From contig NZ_VSFA01000018.1 in the NCBI RefSeq assembly GCF_008119785.1, positions 1-64,000 on the forward strand: a stretch of 64,000 nucleotides of DNA, written 5' to 3'. This DNA is from Micromonospora sp. MP36 (lineage in GTDB: Bacteria; Actinomycetota; Actinomycetes; Mycobacteriales; Micromonosporaceae). Below, in pieces: positions 50,925 through 59,484 of this stretch (positions are counted from its first letter, which is position 1; each line of letters starts with the position of its first letter). A program made the position numbers and the translations under genes. The notes under the pieces are model-generated. The model searched no databases, had not been told where the DNA came from, and was given only the letters and a program-made list of their open reading frames with translations.

Positions 50925-52097
50925 ATGAACAATGGGCACAGCGCCGCCCCGACGTCGCCCGGCGAGCTGCTCCGGCTGCTGCGCGACGGGCAGGCACGCA
51001 CCCGTGCTGAGCTGGCGACCGAAACCGGACTGGCCCGGTCCACCGTGCGCCTGCGCCTCGACGCGCTCATGGACGCCGGGCTCGTGACCGACGGGGGCGA
51101 CGACGCCGCCACCGGCGGACGGCCCGCCAGCAGGTTCGTGTTCAACGCCCGCGCCCGCGCGGTGCTGGCAGCCGACGTCGGAGCCACCCACGCCACCGTC
51201 GCCATCGCCGACCTGACCGGTGAGCCGCTGGCCGTCGAGGAGCTCACCCTGGACATCGCCGACGGACCCGACGCGGTGCTCAGCCTGCTCGTCGACACCT
51301 GGCGACGGATGCGGGCCAACCACGACCCCGCCGCACCCATCGCCGGCGTCGGCATCGGACTGCCCGGCCCGGTCGAGCACTCGACCGGCAAGCCGACCCA
51401 CCCGCCGATCATGCCCGGCTGGAACGGATACGACGTGCCCGCACGGATCGCCGCCGACTTCGCCGTGCCCGTCCTGGTCGACAACGAGGTCAACCTGATG
51501 TCCCTCGGGGAGCACGTCCGCTGCTTCCCGAACGAGGCGCACATGATCTTCGTCAAGGTCGCGACCGGCATCGGCTCCGGCCTGATCAGCAACGGTCAAC
51601 TACACCGAGGCGACGTCGGCGCGGCCGGCGACCTCGGGCACATCCTGGCCCCGCACGCGGATGACGTCCTCTGCCGCTGCGGCAACAGCGGCTGCCTGGA
51701 GGCGGTGGCCGGCGGTCCCGCCATCGCCGCGAAACTCCGCGCCGCCGGCCTCGACGCGACGAGCAACGCCGACGTCGTGGCCCTCGTGCAGGCCGGCAGC
51801 CCGATCGCCGGGCAAGCCGTCCGCCAGGCCGGCCGGGACATCGGCGAGGTGCTGGCCGCCGGCGTCAGCCTGTTCAACCCGTCGCTGATCGTGATCGGCG
51901 GGGCGCTCGCGCAGGCCGGCGAGATGCTGCTGGCGGGCGTGCGGGAGTCGATCTACCGGCGCTCCCTGCCGCTGGCCACCGAACGCCTGCGCATCGTCAC
52001 CTCCCAGGCCGGCGCGAACGCCGGTGTCGTCGGCGCTGCGGCGATGGTCGTCCAGCACACCCTCTCCCCCACCGTGCTGGACCGCGAGCTCGCCTGA
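50925..52097 (+). CDS. ROK-family transcriptional regulator
   Basis: The 390-residue protein has a winged helix (RAELATETGLARSTVRLRLDALMDAGLV) followed by a ROK sugar-kinase-like domain. The ROK domain has VLAADVGATHATVAIADL, GVGIGLPGPVE, the zinc motif CRCGNSGCLEAVAGG and VIGGALAQAGEM. ROK repressors (NagC, Mlc, XylR) release DNA when they bind a sugar. It is divergent from the sugar operon; the two 16-bp repeats between them are candidate operators. The start ATG is closely preceded by TTGAGGG. Whether the domain still phosphorylates sugar is not clear. Confidence 0.92.
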   Translation: MNNGHSAAPTSPGELLRLLRDGQARTRAELATETGLARSTVRLRLDALMDAGLVTDGGDDAATGGRPASRFVFNARARAVLAADVGATHATVAIADLTGEPLAVEELTLDIADGPDAVLSLLVDTWRRMRANHDPAAPIAGVGIGLPGPVEHSTGKPTHPPIMPGWNGYDVPARIAADFAVPVLVDNEVNLMSLGEHVRCFPNEAHMIFVKVATGIGSGLISNGQLHRGDVGAAGDLGHILAPHADDVLCRCGNSGCLEAVAGGPAIAAKLRAAGLDATSNADVVALVQAGSPIAGQAVRQAGRDIGEVLAAGVSLFNPSLIVIGGALAQAGEMLLAGVRESIYRRSLPLATERLRIVTSQAGANAGVVGAAAMVVQHTLSPTVLDRELA

Positions 52098-52098
52098 A

Positions 52099-52128
52099 TT
52101 GACTCACCTCGCTGACGCAGGCGATGAT
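52099..52128 (+). promoter_or_regulatory. Possible promoter of the beta-lactamase-like gene
   Basis: TTGACT (52099-52104) and GATGAT (52123-52128) with an 18-base spacer, two bases after the ROK stop. The -10 match is moderate. Confidence 0.35.
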
Positions 52129-52211
52129 CAAGTCCGGTCTGCCCGGGCTTCTCGATCCACGCCCTGCGTGTTATCCCGTAGGGCAGTACTGCCTCGCCGA
52201 CGGAGTGGCCC

Positions 52212-53198
52212 ATGAGGACAGAGTTGCGCAAGCGCCTGGACGACGCGCTCCAGGCCGGGCAGGTCGAGGGCCTGCACGCGGTCGTGGCGGTCCACGGTGG
52301 CCGGGCCCTGCTGGAGTACTACGGCGCAGGCGAGGACTTCACCTGGGGCACCTCACTGGGTGTCGTCGAGTTCCGGCCCGAGACGCTGCACGACGTCCGG
52401 TCGGTTACCAAGAGCGTGACCGCGCTGCTGTACGGCATCGCGCTCGACGAGGGTAGGGTCCCCCACCCCGCAGAGCCGCTCCTGCGCCAGTTCCCGGAGT
52501 ACGCCGATCTGGCGGCCGACCCTGAGCGGGCCCGGCTCACCGTCGAGCACGCGTTGACCATGTCCCTCGGCCTGGAGTGGCGCGAAGACATCCCGTACGA
52601 CAACCCAACGAACGCCGAGATTGCGATGGAACTGGCACCGGACCGGTACCGGTACGTGCTGGAGCGACCGATCCTGGAGCCACCTGGCGCCCGGTGGGCG
52701 TACTGCGGTGGCGCCACCGCGCTGCTCGGCCGGCTGATCGCCGACGGCACCGGACAGCCGCTGCCACAGTACGGTCGAACGGCGCTGCTCGCGCCGCTGG
52801 GCATCCACAACGTCGAGTGGATGACCGGCACGGACGGGGTGGCCTCCGCCGCGTCCGGGCTGCGGCTCGCGCCGCGCGACCTGGCCAGGATCGGTGAACT
52901 GGTGCTCGCCGACGGAGCGTGGAAGGGCCGCCGGATCGTCTCCGCCGGCTGGATCCACGCGATGCTCCAGCCGCGCCTGCGGACCGAGTGGGGCAGCCAG
53001 TACGGCTACCACTGGTACCGCGAGACCATCGCGGGCCACCGCCTGGTGGCTGCGATGGGCAACGGTGGCCAACGCCTGATCGTCCTGCCTGACCTGGATC
53101 TCGCCGTCGCGATCACCGCTGGCAACTATGACGACCCCGACCAGTGGCGGACTCCGGTGACGCTGCTGGAGCGGGTCATCCTGCCCGCGATGGGGTGA
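52212..53198 (+). CDS. Class-C beta-lactamase-like serine hydrolase
   Basis: The 328-residue protein has the beta-lactamase class C/penicillin-binding-protein fold. Its SxxK motif is SVTK (Ser64-Lys67). The second motif, YxN, appears as Tyr in YCGG. The third motif (KTG/HGG) appears as MGNGGQRL near the end. There is no signal peptide, so a cytosolic esterase or D-aminopeptidase-like function is more likely than beta-lactam resistance. Substitution in the second motif is common in esterase-type members. A P1 aminopeptidase gene follows 43 bp later in the same direction. Confidence 0.88.
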   Translation: MRTELRKRLDDALQAGQVEGLHAVVAVHGGRALLEYYGAGEDFTWGTSLGVVEFRPETLHDVRSVTKSVTALLYGIALDEGRVPHPAEPLLRQFPEYADLAADPERARLTVEHALTMSLGLEWREDIPYDNPTNAEIAMELAPDRYRYVLERPILEPPGARWAYCGGATALLGRLIADGTGQPLPQYGRTALLAPLGIHNVEWMTGTDGVASAASGLRLAPRDLARIGELVLADGAWKGRRIVSAGWIHAMLQPRLRTEWGSQYGYHWYRETIAGHRLVAAMGNGGQRLIVLPDLDLAVAITAGNYDDPDQWRTPVTLLERVILPAMG

Positions 53199-53241
53199 CG
53201 ACATCGATCCATCGCCCGGACGTGACACCGACAGGAGCATC

Positions 53242-54285
53242 GTGCAGCAGCAAGTCCACCGCGCCCGCGATCTGGGCATCGTCGTGGGACCACTGCCCAC
53301 CGGACGGCACAACGCAATCACCGACGTCGCCGGGGTGGTGGTGGGGCATACCACCATCGACAACGGTCGCGACCTGCACACCGGGGTCACGGCGGTCGTA
53401 CCGGGTCAACTCGGCCCGGGACGGTGGTCCCTACCCGCCGCCGTGTACGTGGGGAACGGCTACGGGAAGCTGGTCGGCTCGACCCAGGTGGACGAACTCG
53501 GCGTGCTGGAATCACCGATCGTCCTCACCGCCACGCTGTCGGTGTTCCGGGCCGCGGACGCGCTGCTCACCTACCTGATGCACCGCCGTCCGGACGGTCT
53601 GTCGTTCAACCCACTCGTGGGCGAGACGAACGACGGCCACCTCTCGGACATCCGCCGACGCCCGATAACCGAGGAACACGTGCTCGACGCCATCACCCAC
53701 GCGTCCGGTGAACCCCCGGCGGAAGGCTGCGTCGGCGCGGGAACCGGCACCACGGCCTTGGGCTACAAGGCGGGAATCGGCACCTCGTCCCGGACGGTAC
53801 AGGTAGGCGACCGCTCGGTGACGGTAGGTGCCCTCACCCAGTCCAACTTCGGCGGCGTGCTGACCGCGCTGGGTGTCCCACTGCCGGTCGAGGAGCTGAT
53901 CCCGGCGGCCGACCGAACCGAACCACCCGGCAACTCCTGCATGATCGTGGTGGCCACCGACGCGCCCCTGGACGCCCGGCAGCTCGGCCGCCTCGCCCGC
54001 AGGGCCATCTTCGCCATGGGCCGGGTCGGCGCGGCGTACAGCAACGGCAGCGGCGACTACGCGATCGCGTTCAGCACCGCACAACCGGACCGGCCACCCG
54101 TCCCCGACTCGCAGCTCAACCCGGTCTTCGCGGCCGTCCTGGACTCGGTCGAGGAAGCCCTGCTCAACTCGCTCATCGCCGCCACGACCACCAGCGGCGT
54201 GGGAGGGCGCACGAGTCACGCCCTGCCACACGATGCCGTCGTCCGGCGGTTGGCGGCGGCCGGTCGGCTGACTCCGCCAGCCTGA
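53242..54285 (+). CDS. P1-family (DmpA/BapA-type) aminopeptidase
   Basis: The 347-residue N-terminal-nucleophile hydrolase is of the DmpA group: AITDVAGVVVGHTTI near the start, GCVGAGTGTTALGYKAGIGTSS, and Ser232 in PGNSCMIVVATDAPLDARQL. In this family the precursor cleaves itself just before the catalytic serine to give alpha and beta chains; here the residue before Ser232 is Asn231, whereas DmpA has Gly. Members release N-terminal D- or L-residues or beta-amino acids. GGAG precedes the GTG start. It converges on the hydroxyproline operon. Confidence 0.88.
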   Translation: MQQQVHRARDLGIVVGPLPTGRHNAITDVAGVVVGHTTIDNGRDLHTGVTAVVPGQLGPGRWSLPAAVYVGNGYGKLVGSTQVDELGVLESPIVLTATLSVFRAADALLTYLMHRRPDGLSFNPLVGETNDGHLSDIRRRPITEEHVLDAITHASGEPPAEGCVGAGTGTTALGYKAGIGTSSRTVQVGDRSVTVGALTQSNFGGVLTALGVPLPVEELIPAADRTEPPGNSCMIVVATDAPLDARQLGRLARRAIFAMGRVGAAYSNGSGDYAIAFSTAQPDRPPVPDSQLNPVFAAVLDSVEEALLNSLIAATTTSGVGGRTSHALPHDAVVRRLAAAGRLTPPA

Positions 54286-54301
54286 ATCCCCGGATGAGCC
54301 G

Positions 54302-55831
54302 CTATGCGGTCATGCGGACACCGTCGACCGTGCGGGGAAGGCCGAGCGGGTTGGCCTCGCGCAGCTCCGGTGGGAGCAACGGTTCGGGGGTGTTCTGGTA
54401 GCAGACCGGGCGCAGCCACCGCTGGATCGCGCTGCTGCCCACCGAGGTCGAGCCGCTGGTGGAGGCGGGGTAGGGGCCGCCGTGATGCATGGCCGGGGCG
54501 ACCGTCACCCCGGTGGGCCAGCCGTCCACGACGACCCGCCCCGCGATCTCGCTCAGGCCGGCGACCAGTTCCGCCGCCGCGCCGTCCCGCTCGTCTGCGG
54601 CTAGGTGCACGGTCGCGGTGAGATTGCCCGGCAGGGCGCCGAGCACCGCGTCCCGCTCGGCCGCCGAGCCGTAGCGGACCAGCACGGTGACCGGCCCGAA
54701 GCATTCCTCCAGCAACTCCTGGTACGGCCCGCCCTCGACCAGCCGCGACGCGGCGACGGTCAGCAGGCCCGGCCGGACGGCCAGCGGCGCGGCGTCATCG
54801 CCGGCCTCCCCCGCCCGGAGCGGTTCGGCCACGGCGGGGAGCGCGGCACGGGAGCGGACGCCGGCGAGGAACGCGGCGCGCATGCGCGGGTCCAGCAGCG
54901 GTCCGGACGGTACGGCCGCCGCGGCGACCGCCTGGACGACGGCGTCACCGGCCGGCCCCTCGGGGAGGAGGACGAGACCGGGCTTGACGCAGAACTGGCC
55001 GAGGCCCTGGGTGTATGAGGCGGCCAGCCCCGCCCCGATCTCGTCCGCTCTGGTCTCGGCGGCCCGCGCGGTCACCACGACCGGGTTGAGGCTGCCCAGC
55101 TCGCCGTGGAACGGGATCGGCCGCGGCCGGGAGGACGCGATGTCGAACAACGCACGGCCGCCGCGCACCGACCCGGTGAACCCGACGGCCGCGGTCAGTG
55201 GGTGGCGGACGAGTTCCGGCCCCGCGTCGAAGCCGTGGACCAGGCGGACGACGTCCTCGGGCAGCCCGACCTCGGCCGCCGCCGAGCGGAGGATCCGGGC
55301 GCACAGGACCGAGGTGGCCGGATGGTCCGGGTGTGCCTTGACCACGACCGGGCATCCCGCGGCCAGCGCGCTCGCGGTGTCGCCGCCCGGCACGCTGAAG
55401 GCCAGCGGGAAGTTGCTCGCGGCGAAGACCGCGACCACGCCCAGCGGCACCTGGTAGCGCCGCAGGTCCGGGCGGGGCGCGGGCTCCGCCTGCGGGTCGG
55501 CATGGTCGATGGTCACGTCCAGGTAGGCGCCGGCTTCGACCACGTCCCCGAAGGCGCGAAGCTGGTAGCACGTGCGGGCGAGCTCGCCGGTGAGGCGTAC
55601 CCGGCCGAGCGCCGACTCCGCATCGGCGGCCGAGACGATCTCCTCACCGTTCTTCTCCAGGAGCGCGGCGGCCGTGCGGAGCAGGTCGGCCCGCGCGGCG
55701 CGGTCCCTCAGTGCCGGGGCGGCTGCGGCGGCGGCCCGCACCGCCTCGTCCACGTCGCTCGCCGTCGACTCGGTCGCGACGCGTCCCAGCGGCTGGCCGG
55801 TACGCGGGTTGGTGCTCAGCACGTCAGTCAC
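54302..55831 (-). CDS. Aldehyde dehydrogenase, probable 2-oxoglutarate semialdehyde dehydrogenase
   Basis: The 509-residue ALDH has catalytic Cys281 (GQGL-type turn appearing as GLGQFCVKPG) and Glu244 (HGELGSLNP). The compact KGSADH-like features AASNFPLAFSVPGGDTASALAAGCPVVVKAHP and the late FGPVTVLVRYGS are also present. Oxidising 2,5-dioxopentanoate to 2-oxoglutarate with NAD(P)+ is the last step of hydroxyproline catabolism, which fits the operon. The start is a GTG overlapping the end of the FAD-protein gene by eight bases. It is the last gene of the operon. Confidence 0.9.
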   Translation of the reverse strand: MTDVLSTNPRTGQPLGRVATESTASDVDEAVRAAAAAAPALRDRAARADLLRTAAALLEKNGEEIVSAADAESALGRVRLTGELARTCYQLRAFGDVVEAGAYLDVTIDHADPQAEPAPRPDLRRYQVPLGVVAVFAASNFPLAFSVPGGDTASALAAGCPVVVKAHPDHPATSVLCARILRSAAAEVGLPEDVVRLVHGFDAGPELVRHPLTAAVGFTGSVRGGRALFDIASSRPRPIPFHGELGSLNPVVVTARAAETRADEIGAGLAASYTQGLGQFCVKPGLVLLPEGPAGDAVVQAVAAAAVPSGPLLDPRMRAAFLAGVRSRAALPAVAEPLRAGEAGDDAAPLAVRPGLLTVAASRLVEGGPYQELLEECFGPVTVLVRYGSAAERDAVLGALPGNLTATVHLAADERDGAAAELVAGLSEIAGRVVVDGWPTGVTVAPAMHHGGPYPASTSGSTSVGSSAIQRWLRPVCYQNTPEPLLPPELREANPLGLPRTVDGVRMTA

Positions 55832-57311
55832 CGTCTCGTCCTCTCCATTCCGTCCCGGTCGCCTCGGCGGGCGTCGTGCCTTCGGCCAGGGCGGCGAGTT
55901 CCCCCAGGGGCACCGGCACGGCCAAGCTGCGGGTGGCCAGGCTACGCAGGTCCTCCGGCGTGGTCTCGCGACCGTGCAGACAGGCCGCGATCCCGGCGGT
56001 GGCGAAGCCGCACACCCGGCCCTGACACCAGCCCATCCCCGGCCGGGCGAACATCTTCAGCGTGCGCGCGTCCTCCGCACCGAGGTCGTCGTGCGCCCGG
56101 CGCAGGTCACCGTACGAGACCTCCTCGCAGCGGCAGACCGGCGTCGTCTCCGACAGCCACTGCGGCCACGCGCGCGGCACGGGATAGGTCCGGTGCATGG
56201 CGGCGGCGAACCGCCGCCCCCGCCGGACGGCGCGGCGCAGCCGCCTCATCGCGGCCGGATCGGCCGGACGACCGAGTTCGGCGGCGAGGGCCAACGCGCT
56301 CAGTCGTCCCTCGTGGACGGCCAGGGCCGCGCCGCCCACGCCGGTCGCCTCGCCGGCGACGTACAGCCCCTCGACGCTGCTGCGCTGGCGGTCGTCGACG
56401 GTCACCACGAGAGATCCGTCGACGTCCTGCGCGGTCTCCGCGCCGAGCATGAGCGGCAGTTCGAGCGATGGGGTGAAGCCCCAGCCGAGCGCCACGACGT
56501 CGGCGGCCATCTCCTCGTCCGGCCCGGCCGGGCGGCCGTCGCGGTCCACCCGCGCGATCCGCACCGCCTCGACCCGGTCCGTACCGAGGATCTCCCGGAT
56601 CACGGTCCTCGTCCGGTACGGGATGCGGTGGCGGGCCATGAGCGCCGCGTACTGCAGTGCCTCGACGCCCTTGCCGGGCGCGGAGATCGCGCCGACCGGG
56701 TGGCGCAGCCAACCGAGCGTTCCGTTGGCCTCGACGACGGCCGCGACGGTCACCCCGGCCCGGGCGAGGCCGGTGGCCACGGGCAGCAGGAACGGGCCGG
56801 TGCCGGCGACAACCACTCGCCGTCCCGCCGGGGTGCGGTGCCCCTTGAGCAGGGCCTGCACTCCCCCGGCGGTCATCACGCCGGGCAGGTCCCAGCCGGG
56901 GAGGGGCAGCTGCCGGTCGTATCCCCCGGGACACAGGATCAGCGCCCGCGCGCTGAGCGTACGGTCCGTCCCGCCGGCCGCGGCCGTGGTGGCCGTCATC
57001 TGGAGGGTGAACGCGCCGCTTTCCTCCCGGGTGATGAGCCAGGCCTGGTGGCCGGGGAGGTAGCGGATCCGGCCGGCCGCGCGGAGGGCGTACATCCGGT
57101 CCCGCAGCCGGGTGAAGGCCGGCCAGCCATGATGACCGGCGGGGTCGTTGGGGCGGGCGTGGTTCTCGTCGTAGTGCCGCCAGTACTGCCCGCCGGGCTG
57201 TCCGGCGGTGTCGATCAGGGCGACGCCGAGCCCGGCCTCGGCGGCCTGGACGGCGGCGGCGAGCCCGGCCGGGCCCGCGCCGACCACGGCGACGTCAGGC
57301 ACGTGCGGCAC
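55824..57311 (-). CDS. FAD/[2Fe-2S] oxidoreductase, large subunit of D-hydroxyproline dehydrogenase
   Basis: The 495-residue flavoprotein has an FAD-binding Rossmann motif (VAVVGAGPAGLAAAVQAAEAG) and a second nucleotide fold (VVVAGTGPFLLPVATGLARAG). A C-terminal BFD-like [2Fe-2S] domain has cysteines in TPVCRCEEVSYGDL and GWCQGRVCG. This is the alpha-subunit type of heteromeric octopine/hydrogen-cyanide synthase/D-hydroxyproline dehydrogenases (HcnB, OoxA, LhpF-like). It works with the ferredoxin-like and DAAO-like subunits encoded just upstream. The start is within the end of the ferredoxin gene. Confidence 0.9.
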   Translation of the reverse strand: MPHVPDVAVVGAGPAGLAAAVQAAEAGLGVALIDTAGQPGGQYWRHYDENHARPNDPAGHHGWPAFTRLRDRMYALRAAGRIRYLPGHQAWLITREESGAFTLQMTATTAAAGGTDRTLSARALILCPGGYDRQLPLPGWDLPGVMTAGGVQALLKGHRTPAGRRVVVAGTGPFLLPVATGLARAGVTVAAVVEANGTLGWLRHPVGAISAPGKGVEALQYAALMARHRIPYRTRTVIREILGTDRVEAVRIARVDRDGRPAGPDEEMAADVVALGWGFTPSLELPLMLGAETAQDVDGSLVVTVDDRQRSSVEGLYVAGEATGVGGAALAVHEGRLSALALAAELGRPADPAAMRRLRRAVRRGRRFAAAMHRTYPVPRAWPQWLSETTPVCRCEEVSYGDLRRAHDDLGAEDARTLKMFARPGMGWCQGRVCGFATAGIAACLHGRETTPEDLRSLATRSLAVPVPLGELAALAEGTTPAEATGTEWRGRDGD

Positions 57312-57600
57312 CGCCGTTCCTCCCGTCGCCGAGGTCCTCGGGGGCCGCGCCCGTCTCGGCGTCGTCGCCGAGGCGCATGCCGTCGGCGGCGGTGACCAGG
57401 CAGGCGCGCTGGTCGGGGACGCCGTCGACGGTGATCAGGCAGTCGAAGCAGACCCCGATGCCGCAGAACAGTCCCCGTGGCCGGCCGCCCTTGCGAGTGG
57501 TGCGCCAGTCGAGGATGCCGGCGGCGACCAGTGCGGCGGCGACGCTCTGGCCGGGCTCGGCCGCCACGGTGCCGCCGCGGAAGGTCATCTGGTGGGTCAT
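57295..57600 (-). CDS. [2Fe-2S] ferredoxin-like small subunit
   Basis: The 101-residue protein has an ubiquitin-like ferredoxin fold with three clustered cysteines and one distal (GLFCGIGVCFDCLITVDG and QRACL), the HcnA/LhpE pattern. It links electron flow between flavin subunits of a heteromeric D-amino acid dehydrogenase. The ATG overlaps the upstream stop (ATGA), and the last codons overlap the alpha-subunit start by 17 bases. The C-terminal tail is acidic and poorly conserved in type. Confidence 0.9.
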   Translation of the reverse strand: MTHQMTFRGGTVAAEPGQSVAAALVAAGILDWRTTRKGGRPRGLFCGIGVCFDCLITVDGVPDQRACLVTAADGMRLGDDAETGAAPEDLGDGRNGGAARA

Positions 57601-58754
57601 CGGAGCACCTCCTCGGCGTCGCCGAATCGGTCCGGGGCGAACGGCGTGAGGTCCAGGTCGGGCCGCTCCCCCACGAACGCCTGGGCGATCAGCCTGCCGG
57701 TCCCGGCGGACAGGCCGACACCGGCGCCCTCGTGGCCGCAGGCATGCCAGAGGTCGGGCGCGCGGGGGTCGGGGCCGATGACCGGCAGGTGGTCGGGACA
57801 GTACGGGCGGAAGCCGAGGTACGTGCGCATCGCGCGGACCTCCCGAAGGATCGGAAACAGTGCGATGGCCTTGGCCGCGAGGGTGCCGATCGCGGTGCCG
57901 GACACGGTCCGGTCGAAACCGACCCGCTCCCGGGACGCGCCGATGAGGATGGTGCCGCCGGCGGTCCCCTCGACGACGGGCGAGGTTTGCAGGGCCGCGT
58001 CGGAGCTGGCCACGTCGCCGACGTACTCGGCGGCGTACACCTTGTGGCGGATCGTCCGGGGCGGCATCGGCTGGGTGACCAGGACGAAGCCGCGCCGGGG
58101 CAGCACGGGGACGCGTACCCCGGCGAGGTCCGCGAGGTCGCCGGCCCACGTGCCAGAGGCGTTGAGCACCGCCCCGGCGGGGATGTCGCCGTCGGTGGTT
58201 CGCACGCCCGTCACCCGGGTGCCGTCGCGCAGGAACCCCGTCACCTCGGTGCGCGTACGCACCTGCGCGCCGCGCTCGCGGGCCAGCCGCAGCAGGTGCG
58301 CCGCGACCAGCATCGGCTGAACCTGGGCGTCCTGCGGGTAGAAGGCGCCCCCGACGAGTTCCGGGGAAAGATGCGGCTCGTAGTCGCGCAGTTCGGTCCG
58401 CGTGACGTCACGGACCTCGACACCGCCCTGGCGCTGCTGGACGGCGAGCGCGCGCAGCGATGCGACACTCTGCTCCGACGCCGCGACGACCAGGCCCCCC
58501 TTGGCCTCGAACTCCCACAGGTGGGCGTGTTCCGCGAGCTCCTCGCGCCAGACCCGCTGCGAGTACAACGCCAGGTCGAGCTCGGGGCCGGCCTCCTTGT
58601 CGGACACCAGCAGGTTGCCTTCGCCGGCGCTGGAGGTGCCCCCGGCGATCGCGCCGCGATCGACGACGACCACCCGGACCCCCGCCAGCGACGCGAAGTA
58701 TGCGCTCGCGGCGCCCACGACGCCGGCCCCGACGACCACCAGGTCCGCGGTCAT
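57597..58754 (-). CDS. DAAO-type FAD oxidoreductase, probable D-hydroxyproline dehydrogenase catalytic subunit
   Basis: The 385-residue protein begins with an FAD-binding motif (LVVVGAGVVGAASAYFASLAG) and has the D-amino-acid-oxidase-family features GGTSSAGEGNLLVSDKEAG, NASGTWAGDLADLAG and HACGHEGAGVGLSAGTG. It matches the beta subunit of heteromeric dehydrogenases (HcnC, OoxB, LhpB). With the two subunits encoded next it should oxidise cis-4-hydroxy-D-proline to the pyrroline. The ATG at 58754 keeps the Rossmann motif at residue 5; longer starts add an unrelated tail. Confidence 0.9.
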   Translation of the reverse strand: MTADLVVVGAGVVGAASAYFASLAGVRVVVVDRGAIAGGTSSAGEGNLLVSDKEAGPELDLALYSQRVWREELAEHAHLWEFEAKGGLVVAASEQSVASLRALAVQQRQGGVEVRDVTRTELRDYEPHLSPELVGGAFYPQDAQVQPMLVAAHLLRLARERGAQVRTRTEVTGFLRDGTRVTGVRTTDGDIPAGAVLNASGTWAGDLADLAGVRVPVLPRRGFVLVTQPMPPRTIRHKVYAAEYVGDVASSDAALQTSPVVEGTAGGTILIGASRERVGFDRTVSGTAIGTLAAKAIALFPILREVRAMRTYLGFRPYCPDHLPVIGPDPRAPDLWHACGHEGAGVGLSAGTGRLIAQAFVGERPDLDLTPFAPDRFGDAEEVLR

Positions 58755-58788
58755 GCCGCCGCCCGGAGACGCGGCGGCGCTGCGCTGA

Positions 58789-59484
58789 TCATTCGCTCTG
58801 TCCCGGCGCGTCCTTGGCGCCACCTGCCCACAGGCCTCGCACGTGCCTGATGTGCCGGTGCATCAGCAGCTCGGCCCCGGACGGGTCGCGGGCCTCGATG
58901 AAGTCCAGGAGCTCGTGGTGCTCGGCAGCCGAGCGGCCCAGCCTGCCGCTCTTCAGCAGCGGGGTCAGGCCGAGCAGCCGGGTCTGCGAACGCAGGTCGG
59001 CGACGACGTCCACCAGGAACCGGTTGCGGCTGTAGCCGAGCAGGGTCAGGTGGAAGACGTGGTCGGCCTCGATGTAGCCGACCAGGTCGCCCTGCTCCGC
59101 CGCGTCGACGATGGACTGCGCGAGCGTCCGCAGTTCGGGGATGTCCTCCTTCGGGATCACCGCCACGACGTCCCGCACGGTCGGCGGCTCGATGAGCAGC
59201 CGCACGGCGGCCAGGTTGTCGAGGTCCTCCTCGGACATCTCGGTGATCCGGAAGCCCTTGTTCGGGTGGGGGACGACCAGGCCCCCCTTCACCAGATCGA
59301 GCATGGCCTCCCGCACCGGGGTGGGCGAGACGCCGAGCTGCGCACCCAGCGCGGGCGCCGAGTAGACCACGCCGGGCTCCAGCTTGCCGGAGATGATCGC
59401 GGCGCGCAGGGCCTCCCGGGTCCGGTCGCGGAGGTTTTCCCTGCGGCCGACGCCGGGCAGTTCCGGGACGGGCGCCGGGCTCAC
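58789..59484 (-). CDS. GntR-family (FadR/FCD) regulator
   Basis: The 231-residue protein has an N-terminal GntR winged helix (LRAAIISGKLEPGVVYSAPALGAQLGVSPTPVREAMLDLVKGGLV) and an all-helical FCD domain. Likely metal-binding residues occur in DHVFHLTLLGYS and HRHIRHVRG. FCD regulators usually sense a carboxylic acid; here the ligand may be a hydroxyproline intermediate. It is encoded inside the operon, with its GTG overlapping the epimerase stop. Confidence 0.9.
   Translation of the reverse strand: MSPAPVPELPGVGRRENLRDRTREALRAAIISGKLEPGVVYSAPALGAQLGVSPTPVREAMLDLVKGGLVVPHPNKGFRITEMSEEDLDNLAAVRLLIEPPTVRDVVAVIPKEDIPELRTLAQSIVDAAEQGDLVGYIEADHVFHLTLLGYSRNRFLVDVVADLRSQTRLLGLTPLLKSGRLGRSAAEHHELLDFIEARDPSGAELLMHRHIRHVRGLWAGGAKDAPGQSE

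Noticed and set aside
52212-53198. Beta-lactamase-like gene as antibiotic resistance
   Set aside because: No signal peptide, and motif 2 and 3 are esterase/aminopeptidase-like; resistance cannot be supported.
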